Assembly (NCBI GenBank): GCA_020465985.1
Contig: JAANYP010003271.1
Coordinates: forward strand, 240,423 to 304,422
Length of the DNA: 64,000 nucleotides
Direction: 5' to 3'
Source of the DNA: Centrapalus pauciflorus
Taxonomy: Eukaryota > Streptophyta > Magnoliopsida > Asterales > Asteraceae
The notes under the pieces are model-generated. The model ran no database searches, had not been told where the DNA came from, and saw only the letters and a program-made list of their open reading frames with translations. Each line of letters begins with the position of its first letter. Positions within the stretch are counted from its first letter, which is position 1. Both the position numbers and the translations under genes were made by a program. Below, one piece after another: positions 1 to 12,440 of the stretch.

Positions 1-818
1 AGTATTTCTAGAAAATTTAAGAAAATTTGACTTCGGAAATTCACCAGTGTAAATCTTTACCGGAAGTTGTTCAGCAACTTTATCTTTGCCTTTGTGTATC
101 TTTAACAGATACTTAAGTTTAAGATCTGAAAAAAACACAAATTTAGAAAATTCAGTTGGATTCTTTTCACTTTCTGTAGATAAATCAGATTGATCAACTT
201 TAGATTTTGAACCAACTGAAGGATCTTTAACCTCTGATTTAATCAAGGAAAGAGAGTCATGCAGTTGTTTATTAATATGAAATATCTGATTTTCCAATTC
301 TTTGATACTGACCAAATATGAGTTTCTGTCAATATCAAATGATTGGTAATCAGAATTAAAAGTTTGTTCTTTAATTAAGAACATCTGTCTTTCATCTTCA
401 AACAATTTAGATTTTGTATTAAAATCTTTTTCTTTAATTAAGAACTCATGTCTTTCCTTCTCATTTAAATCTTTAGTTAAAGACAACTATTTTTCAAGAG
501 CAAAAAATTCGTCAGATTTGTTTAAAATACATTTTTGATCAGTCTGATTTGTCTTGGAAAGTAATTCTTCAAGATCTTTAACTTTCTTATGAAGCTCAGT
601 TCTTTCAGGCAAAATATATTTGAGTTGAGTTGCAGTCTGAAAATTTTCTTGTTTCAGCTCATCAAGTTCTTTATCAGTATTAATATATCACGTAAAGCAA
701 AACTTTTATCAGTATTTAACTGAACAATAATGTCGTAATTGTTCTTACGAATCTTTTCAGATTCAGTAAGTTTTTCAATTAGCAAAGACTTTAACAATTG
801 TTCATAAGGATATGCCAT
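1..818 (-). pseudogene. Coiled-coil gag-like fragment of a Copia/Sirevirus element
   Basis: Read on the minus strand from an ATG at 818 toward the left edge, the sequence gives a long Lys/Glu/Leu/Asn-rich protein with heptad-like spacing, beginning MAYPYEQLLKSLLIEKL. It is broken by a frameshift near 690 and an in-frame stop near 490, then stays readable to base 1. The composition resembles the coiled-coil stretch in the gag of the Sireviruses at 20486-20788 and 44135-44377, including a similar TDKELDELK-type phrase. No zinc knuckle, protease or polymerase is visible, because the window ends first. Gag coiled coils are known in Sireviruses; assigning this piece to that lineage is inference. 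A host coiled-coil protein is possible but less likely among so many retroelements. Confidence 0.45.
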
Positions 819-2010
819 AATGAATTACAGAAAAATGAATTTCCAAGATCTATTATGGAAAAATGAGTGAGTTCTGATAAAACTATGAAAACTATATCTG
901 TAAATGATAACTTGTGAAAAATCAGCTTTGAATTGACTTTTTGACTTTGAAATTTCAGCTTTCCTGTAGAAAAATGCCCGTAACTTTTTTCTGGAGTCGA
1001 ATTAGGCCACGAAAATTGCACGAACTAGCTTTGCATAATCTTGAAATCGTAGATCTCGGTTCAAGCTTCGATTTGACGTATGGTAGGCCTTGTAACGATG
1101 TTCCAGTCAAAAGTTACGGCCAATTTAAGCAGCAAAAGTCATATAGTCAAAGCTCGAATGATGATTTATGAAACTCGAAGGACTCACTATGAAACTCGAA
1201 GTATATGAGACCAAACTCGAATGAAGCTTTATAAAACTTGAATGAAGTTTAATGAAACTCGACTGAAGCTTGATGAAACTCGAATGATAAATGGTGAAAC
1301 TCGATTGAAACTAAATAAAACTTAAGAGATGTTTAAACAATCTCAAATGCCTAAAGGTTCAAACTCGGATGAATAAGGAAGACACTTGAATGTTTTATGA
1401 ATAAACCCGGGTGACTTACTGATGAAACTCGGATATAGAAGGAATAAACTCGAAGCATAAATAACCAAACTCGATGAAAGAGTTATAAAACTCGAATGAC
1501 AATAAGACCAAACTCGATCAAAGAAGTATACAACTCGAATATCAAATGAAGCAAATTCGAATGATTCTTTTTAAAACTCGATTAACACTATGATTTTAAC
1601 TTTGCCCGAGTTTTAACAGAATATTTCAAAAATCAAGTTCAAAAATTCAATTTTCAACAAAAAAAAATTAACCAAATGATCCCATATTGCAATCGAAGCT
1701 TCAGTTTTCACACACAAACACTTTTTAAAAGACAATTTTGCCTAAAATCAAATCAAAACTCCAAAATATGACAAAATCATTAAGAACACAAAAATTTTCA
1801 AAAAAATCTGTAAATCTCAAATTACTTTTTGTGTGTTTGGAGTTAAAATCTGATACTTATATCATTGAAATCGTCTTTAAAAATCCTCACCTTCGATCCA
1901 ATTTTCAATCCATTTCATCCTCAAAATCAAAATCCACAAATGATTTTCTGAAATTTTAAAATTTCGATGAATGTAACAGTGTTCAAAAAATCAACTTTCA
2001 AAATCAAAAT
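819..2010. other. Non-coding AT-rich stretch, probable leader or LTR of the left-edge element
   Basis: No convincing gene is present. The stretch lies just upstream of the minus-strand coiled-coil ORF, so it is plausibly that element's leader and LTR. The AACTCGAA array occupies its centre and its right end is very AT-rich. I could not fix LTR borders or a primer site. Confidence 0.3.
1148..1590. repeat. Degenerate array of AACTCGAA-type motifs
   Basis: About 18 copies of a short motif, (A/C)AACTCGA(A/T), recur every 15-30 bp, with variants AACTTGAA, AACTCGGA and AATTCGAA. The intervals differ in sequence and length, so this is a dispersed motif cluster rather than a head-to-tail satellite. 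Its role is unknown; motif clusters of this sort occur in LTRs and leaders of plant Copia elements. Confidence 0.6.
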
Positions 2011-3057
<1,047 letters not shown>

Positions 3058-3058
3058 G

Positions 3059-3071
3059 TGATATCAGAGCC
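3059..3071 (+). promoter_or_regulatory. Primer-binding site, initiator-Met tRNA type
   Basis: TGATATCAGAGCC differs by one base from TGGTATCAGAGCC, the usual complement of the 3' end of initiator methionine tRNA used to prime plant retroelement reverse transcription. It lies one base after the LTR end. Confidence 0.7.
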
Positions 3072-4287
3072 ACCTCAAATAACATAATGATGGTATTATT
3101 CGTGTATTTATGTCCAACGTTATTAAAGTTTTGATTTTTTTTAATTAAAAGTGTTTAAACAGTCGAAATCAATAATTAAAATGTTTTAGGTTTTGATTTG
3201 GCTAGGAGAAAATCGACCAAAGGTTTTGGAAACCCCATGATGATTCTTGGCCAACCTTGGAGTTTCTCGGAACTCGGGATTTTGAAACCTTAGTTCGTTT
3301 TATTTAGTTGGTGTTTGATTGTTTAAAAGTGTTTAATTGATTAAAGTTGAAAATTAAACGATTTGGTTCGCGAAATCAAACCTAGAGATTTCGGCCATGG
3401 GTTGAGACCCATGACCTCTCGATTATGATGTGGTAGCCGAGGTGATGGATTGTTTGTTCTGTCGTATCGTTTAATTCATGGTTAAACTCGAACGATTAAA
3501 TTAAATGCGTTGAAATCGAATGAATAAATCAAAAAGTGTTTGGTTATTAATATTTAAACTTTTTTGACAAAATATATGTAAATATGTTTTTGGTTTTATA
3601 AAATTAAAGTGGGAGACTTTATTAGATAAAATTCACAAATTGGTTTAAATATTATTTGATTCGATAGTTAAACGATTAATTGGAATATGAAAATCGAAAT
3701 AATCAAAGTGAGTTGATTAATGGCTTCGATTAATTTCAGCCGTCAAAGGGTTTAATACCCTACTTATTTTCGGTTCATATGGGTTATTGAACCCGAGTAT
3801 GAGTCGATTAACTAAGTTGGTTCATTTCCGTTTTCCGGTAATTCGTCGTTTAAATTAAATCAGTTTTAATTAAAAGTTAAGTTTTAAAGTTGAAATTAAA
3901 ATTAATGGTAATTTTAATTTATAAACTAGATTTAATTTATGCATTTAATATTTAGTTCCATAAAATGCATTATTAAATTAAAGGAAGTTTAATTTAAGGA
4001 TTCTATTTTCAAATTAATGAAATCGTGACTTTGAGTTTCATGCTCGGTTATGGTTTAATGTTTTCAGATTTAACCTCGACATTAACGTTTTTGGTAGAAA
4101 TCGTTTAAAACCATACAAATTATCTTTTTCAGTGTTATTTATTTTTGGAAAGGTGTTTTCAATTAAATAATAGTTGATTGATAATTACTTAAAAGACGTT
4201 TAAATTTTTTGTCAATATTATTTCAAAATAATAACTATGTTTATTAAATGTTGTTTAATAAAAGTTTCTTAAAATAGTAAGTTTAAG
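3072..4287 (+). other. Copia leader, first part
   Basis: Untranslated leader between the primer site and the solo LTR inserted at 4288. There is no long ORF. It holds perfect short inverted repeats, for example CATGGGT/ACCCATG around a TGAG loop at 3396-3413 and GGTTCA/TGAACC at 3772-3793, which could form hairpins in the transcript. It continues after the inserted LTR at about 5933. Confidence 0.45.
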
Positions 4288-5932
4288 TGTAACATCCCGG
4301 ATTTGAGCCTGGTACGTGGATTTAATTTATTGGCTCATTATATTAATATTATTGCGTTGGTCCAATTGAATCCCGTTTTGTGGATTAAACGTGTCGAGAA
4401 CGAGTGATACGTGTCTCCGGGTTAATAATTAGTGGATTATTATTATTATTGAGATCGTGGATTTAATTGGGTCAATTTGATATTAATTGTGAAAAAGTGA
4501 TATCGGGTTCGGATTAATCGGGTCCGGGGTTTCTAATTAGGGAAAGCGTATATATGAAGATAAGTTTGAAGCGTTTCCTCTTTCCTTTCCCTTTCCAATT
4601 TCAGAAAATAATAGTGTGTGTGTGTGTGTGTGTAAAAAGTGCTTGGAGCTGCTGAAAATCATCAAGAAGCTTTGATTGAGTTGCTGAAAGTTGGTCTCCT
4701 TCTTCCCTTTTGTGTTCTTGTGCAAGTGAAGGTAAGAACCTATGAATTGTGGTGTGAAATTCGTATGTGTAATGGGTTAAATACTTGAGTTTGGTTTCTG
4801 AAGTTGTATGAGTTGTTACATGTGAGTTTTGTGAAGTTTTGGGCTGCTGGAATCGAGTTGGGAGGTTAAGACCTCTGGTTTATGCCATTTTTGCGACCTG
4901 CACAGACCTGCAGTAGCGTGAGCACGGCAGTGATGGCCGCGGCGCGACCGCGATGGCCGAGCACGCCCACGATGGGGCGACTGTTTGGCTGGGCTTTAGG
5001 TGCCGGTTGGTTGTTTAGGGTCATGTTTTGAGTCGTGTTCGATTATAACGATTATGTTCGGATTATGTGATCTATTCGTTGAGCTTGCGTTAATATTTGG
5101 GGTCCGTTATGTTACAGGTTCGAGCCGACCGCGTACCGATCCGCGATAAAGTTTTGGGTTGCCGTTGCTTTTGGGTATTGGTGAGTACTCGAGTTCTTTC
5201 CAAAACGCGCGTATACTTTTATGAGTCGATTATGTGTTATGATATGTGTGTATGAGACAGAGATACAGTGCAAGTATGATTCTATCTACCCTATACGTGT
5301 TATACGTGTTTCAGTTGCAGGTGTCTGCGATATGTGATCACGCAGGCTGACTGTCCCTAACCAGTCACGAAGTATGAGACTGTATATATACAGCAGTGTT
5401 TATTGTCAGGTCGCTCATGTGCCTATTGTGAGCTAACCGCTGCTGTGTGCGGCCTGTTAGCTGGGGAACGGCGTCCCCTTTTGAGCAGAGATATGTGTTG
5501 TGTATTGAGCCTGTGATATCTGTGTTGAGCTTTATGTGTCTTGCATATTATGTCTTGTTATCTGCAGAGTCTAACCCTCGCGTACTCACGAGCTTCCCAG
5601 CTCACGTTTTCGAGTCTAACGTGTCTCAGGCAGTCATACAGTGGGATCACAGCAGCAGCAGCCGCCACAGTAGGGACCGGGTCGGGTCAGAGCAAAGTGT
5701 GTGTTTTCGTCTGTTGTTTGCTGATGTCGTTTTGAGAAACTGTTGTATTTGATCTAGCTATGCATGTTAACAGTGTTCAGTTGTGTATGTATATCAGTAT
5801 CAGTTTGTGACATGTTTGAATGATCCTCGTGTATTAATGTTTTAATTAACAGTGTTTTTCCGCTAATCCTATGACATGTGTACTATGAGACGCTTGCGTT
5901 ATTGCCACTTATGATTGTTTATTGACGTGGCA
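4288..5932 (+). mobile_element. Chromovirus-type (Ty3/Gypsy) solo LTR, right border uncertain
   Basis: It begins TGTAACATCCCGG, matching the start of the other Gypsy LTRs here (TGTAACATCC at 44083 and 61053, minus strand). It includes a TG microsatellite (about 4613-4633), a GC-rich patch (4910-4980) and GT-type splice donors such as AAGGTAAGAA. No coding region follows. The end at about 5932 (GACGTGGCA) was chosen because it resembles the GACGTCACA end of the Tekay LTR here. The five bases before the start (TTAAG) are not repeated there, so the border could lie up to about 5945. Confidence 0.5.
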
Positions 5933-7447
5933 TTTGTGCGAATTTTAAGAAAAGTATAGTTATGAATCCAAAGATAATGCAAAGATGGAATTAAATTTGA
6001 AGTTTTTCGGAAAAAAGTTTCTAATTATGGAAAGTGTTCCTAAATTTCGAGTTTACGAACCGTATTAAATTTAAGAATGATATTGGACATGATTACTTCA
6101 ATTAATGGTAGATTAATTGGTCTTGGAATTATTTTCATGGCAAGATGAAAATGAATTCTGGATTATTAATATGTTTTACTGCTTTATTAATGTTTGTGAC
6201 ATAGCCGAGCCTTGAGCCCCCTTTATATGTGATGGTTGTTTATTTAATCTTAATGTTTGCTATTTTTATTATTGGTTATTTTTGGGAAGGCATGCGTGCC
6301 ATTAGAATCCCGGTTTTATGATGTAATCCGTAATAGGTTAGATAATAGGCAAATATATTTAGATTAAAATTATGTAAAAATCTTGGGAAGATGTCCATCA
6401 GGAAGGAGGTCATTCATCAAGGACGCTCGGTAACATCAACAGATGTTGAGGCTAGTGGGAGTTGAAAGAGTTCAACATTCTTGCCTTATGTGTTGATTTT
6501 GTCCATTAGGTTTTGACCTAATTGGTTTGTCCGTATGGCTCTCGGAAACCAATTTAGTTCTGGCAAGGCTATGTCACCGTGTGGTTGTATGTTTTATTTC
6601 TTTATGCATTATTTATATCTGCGTGGTTGTGGTGACAAAGTAGATAAATAAAAGAAATTAAAACTACAATCATTTTTTATAAAAAATTAAAGTATTTAAA
6701 AGGAAGTTTAAATTGGAAACTTTAATTATTTTGTCGAGCGTTAGATATGACATTTTTATGAAATTAGTTTTCAAATAAAAATAGATTTATTTTAAAATGT
6801 CATATGATCAAAGAGTTGAAATTCTTAAAACTGGTACATTAACTGGACTGTTTACCAGAATAGGTGGTGTCTAGGACAGTCTCGCTCGGGCTGTGGTTGT
6901 AGGAATTTCTGAAAGGTTTAGAACCGAAAGGATCCTGCCTGCTGACTAACCTGACTGACCACTAGTTCTTGGTAAGAGACTGGTTATAAACCCAAATTAA
7001 AAATCTGACACAACACACCGTCCATATAGTGACACTCACGGTGACCGGTCGTCGTAAGTAGGTTCAGCCTTCGTTGGGTGCTTACGCCGCAAACACGGGA
7101 AGCTGTGAGATAGCACTGCGAATTCTAAGTGAGACTTGGGCCAGTGACTTGCAGTTGTTATATGGTGTGTGTCAGTGGTGGTTCCTCGGTAAGACCGTTG
7201 CCCAAGGTGTGGATGAGATTAAACATGATCAATTTAAGAAATTAAAAATCTCATAAGATCTAAGAGTTGCAAGGGGGTTGTAATTGGTAATAAGTTGTCT
7301 GCCTGAGTAGCTTATTCATGTAGTTCAGCCTCCGTTGAGTGCATGAATAAGTAAAAGGGTTCTTAGGATTAATAAATCATTTTCTAAATTTTGGGTTATT
7401 GATTTATTAATGGTTAATCAAATACTAATTCTTGAAAAATTGTTTTA
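5933..7447 (+). other. Copia leader, second part, rich in hairpins
   Basis: Leader continuing from 4287 to the probable gag start at 7448. Inverted repeats read directly: 6461-6476 (GTTGAA/TTCAAC), 6505-6522 (ATTAGGT/ACCTAAT), 6520-6554 (AATTGGTTT/AAACCAATT), 7053-7086 (CGTAAG/CTTACG) and 7311-7351 (CTTATTCATG/CATGAATAAG). The last two enclose nearly the same 21-22 nt loop although their stems differ. The segment ends TTGTTTTAG immediately before ATG at 7449, like a splice acceptor, so the leader may be partly spliced out. No protein-coding region is visible. Confidence 0.55.
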
Positions 7448-8197
7448 GATGGTTGAAAGCCGCAGAGGTAGAAGCGGTTTAAATAATAACAATGACAATA
7501 ACGGTAACAACAACAATGATAACGTCAATCTCCCTCCTCAACCTCCTCCTAATGAAAATCCTCCCTAAAAATGCAAAATTGCTACTTTGAGGACCATTCG
7601 GGAAATGGAAAGCTCAAAGGAAGCAATTCCCAATTCCCTGAACTGGGAATAAGATATGATTAATGAATAGAGTACAGAGCGAAAGTCGTGTGTTCTGGAA
7701 AGGGCACTAGGACCTGATCCTGCAGAGACTGCTACAGTTGAGGATAAAAAAATCTCCACAAGAAGCACTCTGAGGATTCGGTCGATGTTGCCTATCTAAT
7801 TCTAGCAACCATGACATCTTAGCTGCGGACTAACCTTATGGATGTCCCAGCTTACCAGATGTATCATCGGCTAAAGGATATGTTCTAGACTCAGGCTCAG
7901 ACTGAGAAACATATACGACTAGGGCTCTGAACTCCTGCAGAATGGTAGAAAGAACAACTGTTAGACCCCATGTGATGAAGATGAAAGGTTATCTGGATCA
8001 TCTTAACAGACTTGGGTATCCCGTGACACAAAAGATGACCACGAATCTAATTCTCAATTCCTTATTGAAGGGATTTAGGCAATTTGTAATTTATTACAAT
8101 ATGTGTGGAGAAGATGATCAGTGGGTTGCATCAGATACTCCAGAATGCTGAGGGAATGACCAAGGAGAGAAGATAGAGAAAGAGACGGAAGGGAAAG
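7448..8197 (+). pseudogene. Decayed Copia gag
   Basis: After an ATG at 7449, a short Arg/Asn/Pro-rich N-terminus is readable, followed by frames broken by stops and shifts. From about 7780 the text resembles the Copia gag (UBN2-like) fold: AYLILATMTS, then YQMYHRLKDMF, then an open stretch at 7942-8151 with PHVMKMKGYLDHLNRLGYPV and LILNSLLKGFRQFVIYYNM. These phrases are characteristic of plant Copia gag, which builds the virus-like particle. In-frame stops interrupt the first half (for example after ATMTS). The copy is cut off at 8198 by a Sirevirus LTR, so zinc knuckle, protease and polymerase are missing. Confidence 0.7.
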
Positions 8198-9314
8198 TGT
8201 AGGTCCCGAGAGGTTCCCAGAGTATATAGTTATAAGCTGTAGAGGGGGGGTGAATACAGCAATTTAAAAACTACACACTCTTTTCTCAATGTTTGTATGT
8301 ATTATCAACAATTTGTTAATTACAAACAAGCTTGAATGCGGAATAGTTCAAGCTGAGATGACAGATACAACAGTATGATTACTAGTCTAAGACAGACTCG
8401 AACTAGTATACAATGAATACACTCACTAAGAAGCACTCACTGTGTTAACAAGACTTATGGAACGGCTTAGGTAAAACAGCTTAGACACACAGATGCTGGT
8501 TTACAGAAGACTTGCATGCATGAAGATCACACTTGCACGTTCACTCTTGGTTTAAGCACTTAGCTTTCTTCACCTTTCTTTCTGACCTTAGAAGCTTCCT
8601 TTTATACTCATTTAGAGGATCTCAGAGAAACATCTTCATTGGACAGAATGAAAAGGAAAAGTCTTGTTGAAAAGACAACATAACCTTTTCTGCACTTTTC
8701 TGAAAAGCAGACTTGTCTTCACATGTGCAGAACTTTTGTCTTCTTACTTTGTCTACTGTTGCATTGCCTTTAACTAATTTAGGAATGTCAACTTTGCGTT
8801 TTTCTTCCCTGTAAAGGCCTATTTTGATATAAGAAAAGGTCTGTCACCCTTTTTCAAATATCCTTTTGTCTTCATGTTACAGAACAGCGTGGGCAGGCTG
8901 AGCAGTTCTGTTTTCCACTTTGTCTTCGACTTTGTAAACTGATCTTGTAGTAAAAAACAATACATGATGACTTGGAACATATTCCATAAAGTGTTTAGCC
9001 TGTTCACAAAGAACAGGTTCTGTTCACAAAGAACAGAACACTTTAAAATTGCCCAAGCTGCTCAACAGTGTAGAGCAGCGTAGACAGTTTATGTCCAGCC
9101 TGTTCAGCAGACAGAGCAGCTTGGACAAACTGTCTTAGTTGCAACACATGCAACATATAGAACAGCTTTAGACTGATATTGCAAATCATTTTCAGGTTTC
9201 AATAAGACATATAACAGGCCTTAAATTCAACATTCAAATGCATCAACAGGTTTGATTATAAATCTCCCCCTCAGATGTAGAGCAGGTTTGACTGAGGCCT
9301 TTTTGTGCCTAACA
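8198..9314 (-). mobile_element. Solo LTR of the Sirevirus family found in elements A and B
   Basis: On the minus strand it runs from TGTTAGGCACAAAAAGG (9314) to GGGACCTACA (8198), 1117 bp, matching the LTRs at 30115-31218, 31294-32360 and 45599-46689. Shared landmarks are the G tract after CTGTAGAG near the 3' end and the GGGGGAGAT close to the 5' end. There is no primer site on one side and no polypurine tract on the other, so it is a solo LTR. The flanks (GAAAG and CGGAT) do not match, so the target duplication is missing. Confidence 0.8.
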
Positions 9315-10373
9315 CGGATACTATTCGATGTGCTTAACAAATGCTTCACCGCCAAGCATTCAGGTCATGATTCAGCATCGGCCCAGGTACTAGCCATGTT
9401 CACAGGCTTTGCCTTTGACCGACACGTGGACTATGCTACATTCTTATTCGAAGAGCTTCGAAGAGTCCATATAGAGAGGGGCACAAAGAAAGGCAGGAAG
9501 TACATTCCTCTTCAACGATTCCTGCAACTCATTATTCAGTTTGCAATGGACCAAGACGACGATATTCACGAGTGTCCGGAGGCTGATGTTTACCCCACAG
9601 TGGCAATTCAGAAGTTAACTCTGCCAAAGGGGGCCCCGACAGTACCGGTAATGAAAATTCATCTATCTCTTCTAATGAGGTCAAGGGGCATGGAGCGGGT
9701 AAGGGCTTATATAAAAGAGAGTTATCCGGATGAGTCTCAGTCGGAATCGACAGAGACTAACATATCCGAAGGTGAGCCAGGAGAGAGTGAGCATGAGGGC
9801 GATAGGATGGATGTTCAGCAATCTCTGGGTTTCGGTGAGGGGGAGACTGTGATTGTGAGGGAGGGAGAAGGAGGTGAGACGGCAGAGACGGCGAATTCCG
9901 AAAGAACCGTCTCAGTCGTGAGAGCGAGGGAGATTCAATCTGAGGGTGAACTAAGCCCTATAAGCCGGACTCCTCTTCATAAGACCGTCCGTCCAGCGGT
10001 CGAAATCACCCCCACCACCCACTTGGTTTCCCCTCAAAGGGAAACCACTTCATTCCACGGGGAACTACCACATACTCCATCGCCCTCTCATTCGGAGAGC
10101 GGCGGTGTTGAACGCGGTCACACTCCTCCCCACGTGACCGAACTTCCTTCATTCACAATTTCATCCCCACAAATACACACGACGCACGATGCCTCTGTGG
10201 CATCCCCAAGAGCTGCCTCCGTGGCAGCTCAACAAACATCCGGATCTGAGCGTCCCTTAGTGGAGCCAGAAATGACGGAAGGAAGACCTGAAGTGGCTCC
10301 ATCAACGCCATCCACTTCAGGCCATCTCCCAATCAATCTGGAGATGCTAACGCCATCCACTTCAACCGTTTGA
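9315..10373 (+). pseudogene. Third ORF (env-like) of a Sirevirus-type element, N-terminal part, 5'-truncated
   Basis: An open frame enters from the solo LTR and runs to a TGA at 10371-10373. Residues encoded before 9315 are LTR sequence, so the true start is lost. The first 120 codons are globular-looking, with FDRHVDYATFLFEELRR and KYIPLQRFLQLIIQFAM. The rest is a Ser/Thr/Pro/Glu-rich low-complexity tail. The layout matches the post-pol ORFs of elements A and B, whose N-terminal domains have a comparable block (NMARWIFMNL, then PRFLSLIFKHV). Some Sireviruses carry such an extra ORF, often called env-like, of unproven function; no signal peptide or clear membrane segment is visible here. The reading continues in another frame from 10370. 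Confidence 0.55.
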
Positions 10374-12061
10374 TTCTTCAAGTCCAAGAACAGCTTAATT
10401 CCAGAATGGATCGTCTGGAGTCGGCAGTTATTGAACTCCAATGCCGCACTCAGGCCGAGGCCCCAAAAAGAAAGCATGACGATCAGGACGACCCTGATCG
10501 TCATGAGGGGGAGAAGCGGCGAAAAGTTCAGTTTGAGGACCCCATGCTGGGTATAGGGGGAGCAGAGACCGCTGAGGGGTCTGAATTTCAGGGGTCAGGG
10601 GAAAAGAGTCAGGAGGCTCAGGAATATCTGTTAATAGAAGACGAGCCCATGGTCGAGGGTCCAGCTCCACTGGATCCGATGACAGCTATGGTAGAATTTG
10701 AGGAACCGCACGAGAAAGTTGAAATCATATTGGTTTCTGATTCAGATTCCAATACCGAGGACAACCAACCATTATTAACTCCTAAGCCTGAGCCTGAATC
10801 TCCACCGAAAAAATCATCATCCTCTTCCTTTGATTTCCTGAATTCACCACCTCGAGCCCATCAAGAAGAAATACTTTCATCCATCCAAGCTCCCCTGTCA
10901 TTAAAAGAATCCCACATTACCCTTAGCCCTCCTAGATCCCCAAGCCCTCCTCCAGTCCAACAAACCCAACTCCCAGGGTCCTCCCAAACAAAAAGGGTCG
11001 ATTGCTTCGATGAAACTCCGGAGGGCCCTGGCGTGTACAGAAAAGATGACTTATTCTGGGTGGACCACTATACAAAAGGCAAGGTTGAAACACTGCCCCA
11101 GGAAGAAAAAGATCAAATGCGACAAGAACGGCGGGGGACTATCATAAAGCTTCTTGAAGCTAAAAAGGACGAGATGGAAGAACCCCCCGGCCTGAAAGAA
11201 TTCCTGCAGAACTTTCCCCCGGAGCGGTTTCAAAATCCATATCTAGAAGAAAGGTTCAAGATGGTATTCAGAAAGAAGCCTGGATCCTTCAGCAGACGCC
11301 TACTCATGGAACTTACGAATGTCTCCAAAGCTGAACAGACCGAATACTACCAATTGATGCTCCGGGAAAGAAGGTCTAAGGTGTCAAAATCAAAGATTAA
11401 AAAGCTCAAATCAATCACCATGTGCAAAAGAGCCAGAGTCTTCTATCCCTCCTATCAAGTGGAAAGAGAAGATGGAACGGGAGATGACATCTTTGAGTAT
11501 GACCTTGACTACATAAGAGCGGATGACGTTGAGTTCCTTCACAACAGTCTGAAAAATCGAATCAGAAAACGTCTATCCCACATGACAGCTGTAGGTGCCT
11601 TAGTTCGAAGCATGAATCGCCGATCGATCATAATGTGTCTACGAGACTTTCAGATGGCGATCGAGAGTGCTATGGTTAAGATGGGCCTACGAGCACCGGA
11701 AAAAGATAGTTTTCTTCTAGCCCACCACCCGGCCTACAGAGTTGTACTTTCTGGAGATCCGGGTGTCATTTTTGTAAACTACAAGGGCTACAAAAGGTAT
11801 ATGCGCTTTGAAGATCTTCCTTGCTACTCCGATGGTACACTTAGATTGGTTCGAGCTGCTCTTACAAAGAAAGTACAAGATTATGATGCTCAACCAGATC
11901 CTGAACAAAGATGCTCACCAATGGAGATACAGAACACACTTAGCGGCATAGACTACTTGAACGAACGGCTACATACGAGACAAGTAACCAGACGCTTCGA
12001 CGTCATCTTTGGTCTCCGAGAATCAACTGATCACGCCAGAGTTCCAGGACCTCCTAAATGA
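10370..12061 (+). pseudogene. Third ORF (env-like) of the same element, C-terminal part
   Basis: Open for 563 codons in the frame next to the previous part, overlapping its stop by 4 bases, so a single-base shift probably split one ancestral ORF; the frame opens with TTG, not ATG. An early coiled-coil-like stretch (NSRMDRLESAVIELQCR) is followed by an acidic and Ser/Pro-rich linker. A conserved-looking C-terminal domain follows, with FLLAHHPAYRVV and RYMRFEDLPCYSDGTL, a pattern I associate with C-terminal proteins of plant Copia elements. The ORF ends a few bases before the polypurine tract (12066), as the last ORF of an LTR element should. The long open frame suggests this copy is younger than A or B. 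A gag-type or host origin cannot be excluded. Confidence 0.55.
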
Positions 12062-12065
12062 TCGA

Positions 12066-12077
12066 AAAGGGGGAGAT
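12066..12077 (+). promoter_or_regulatory. Polypurine tract
   Basis: AAAGGGGGAGAT directly precedes the TG of the downstream LTR and matches the GGGGGAGAT tracts of elements A and B. It primes plus-strand synthesis during reverse transcription. Confidence 0.75.
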
Positions 12078-12440
12078 TGTTAGATTTATTATTTCGATCA
12101 TAGGAGTTGTTTTGTAATAATTATTATCTTTGTATTTTGTCTTGTATTTAATTTCCATGTAATTTATGTTTATGTAAAAGTCAAGGGGCCAAATGTGCCA
12201 ATGTGTAAGACTTAATTAAATGGAGCTATTATAGGCTCCTAGGGTTACTTTTGAAATACACGGTTGACAATATTGAAAAGAATTACAGCCGCCACTATTC
12301 ATTTCTCTCTCAACATTCTTATTGTCTTTCTTAATCATTTCACATTTATTGAGCTTGTTTCTTCATGTGTGTGATAAGAAAATCATCAAGGTGCTGAAAC
12401 AATACGGAAATTTTGTATTACAGAAATGATATGATTAACA
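12078..12440 (+). repeat. 3' LTR of the truncated Sirevirus-type element
   Basis: Starts TGTTAGATTTATT right after the polypurine tract. The end at 12440 (GATTAACA) is chosen because it mirrors the TGTTAG start; the partner LTR is missing, so the border is provisional. It is unrelated in sequence to the 1.1-kb LTRs of elements A and B. Confidence 0.5.
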
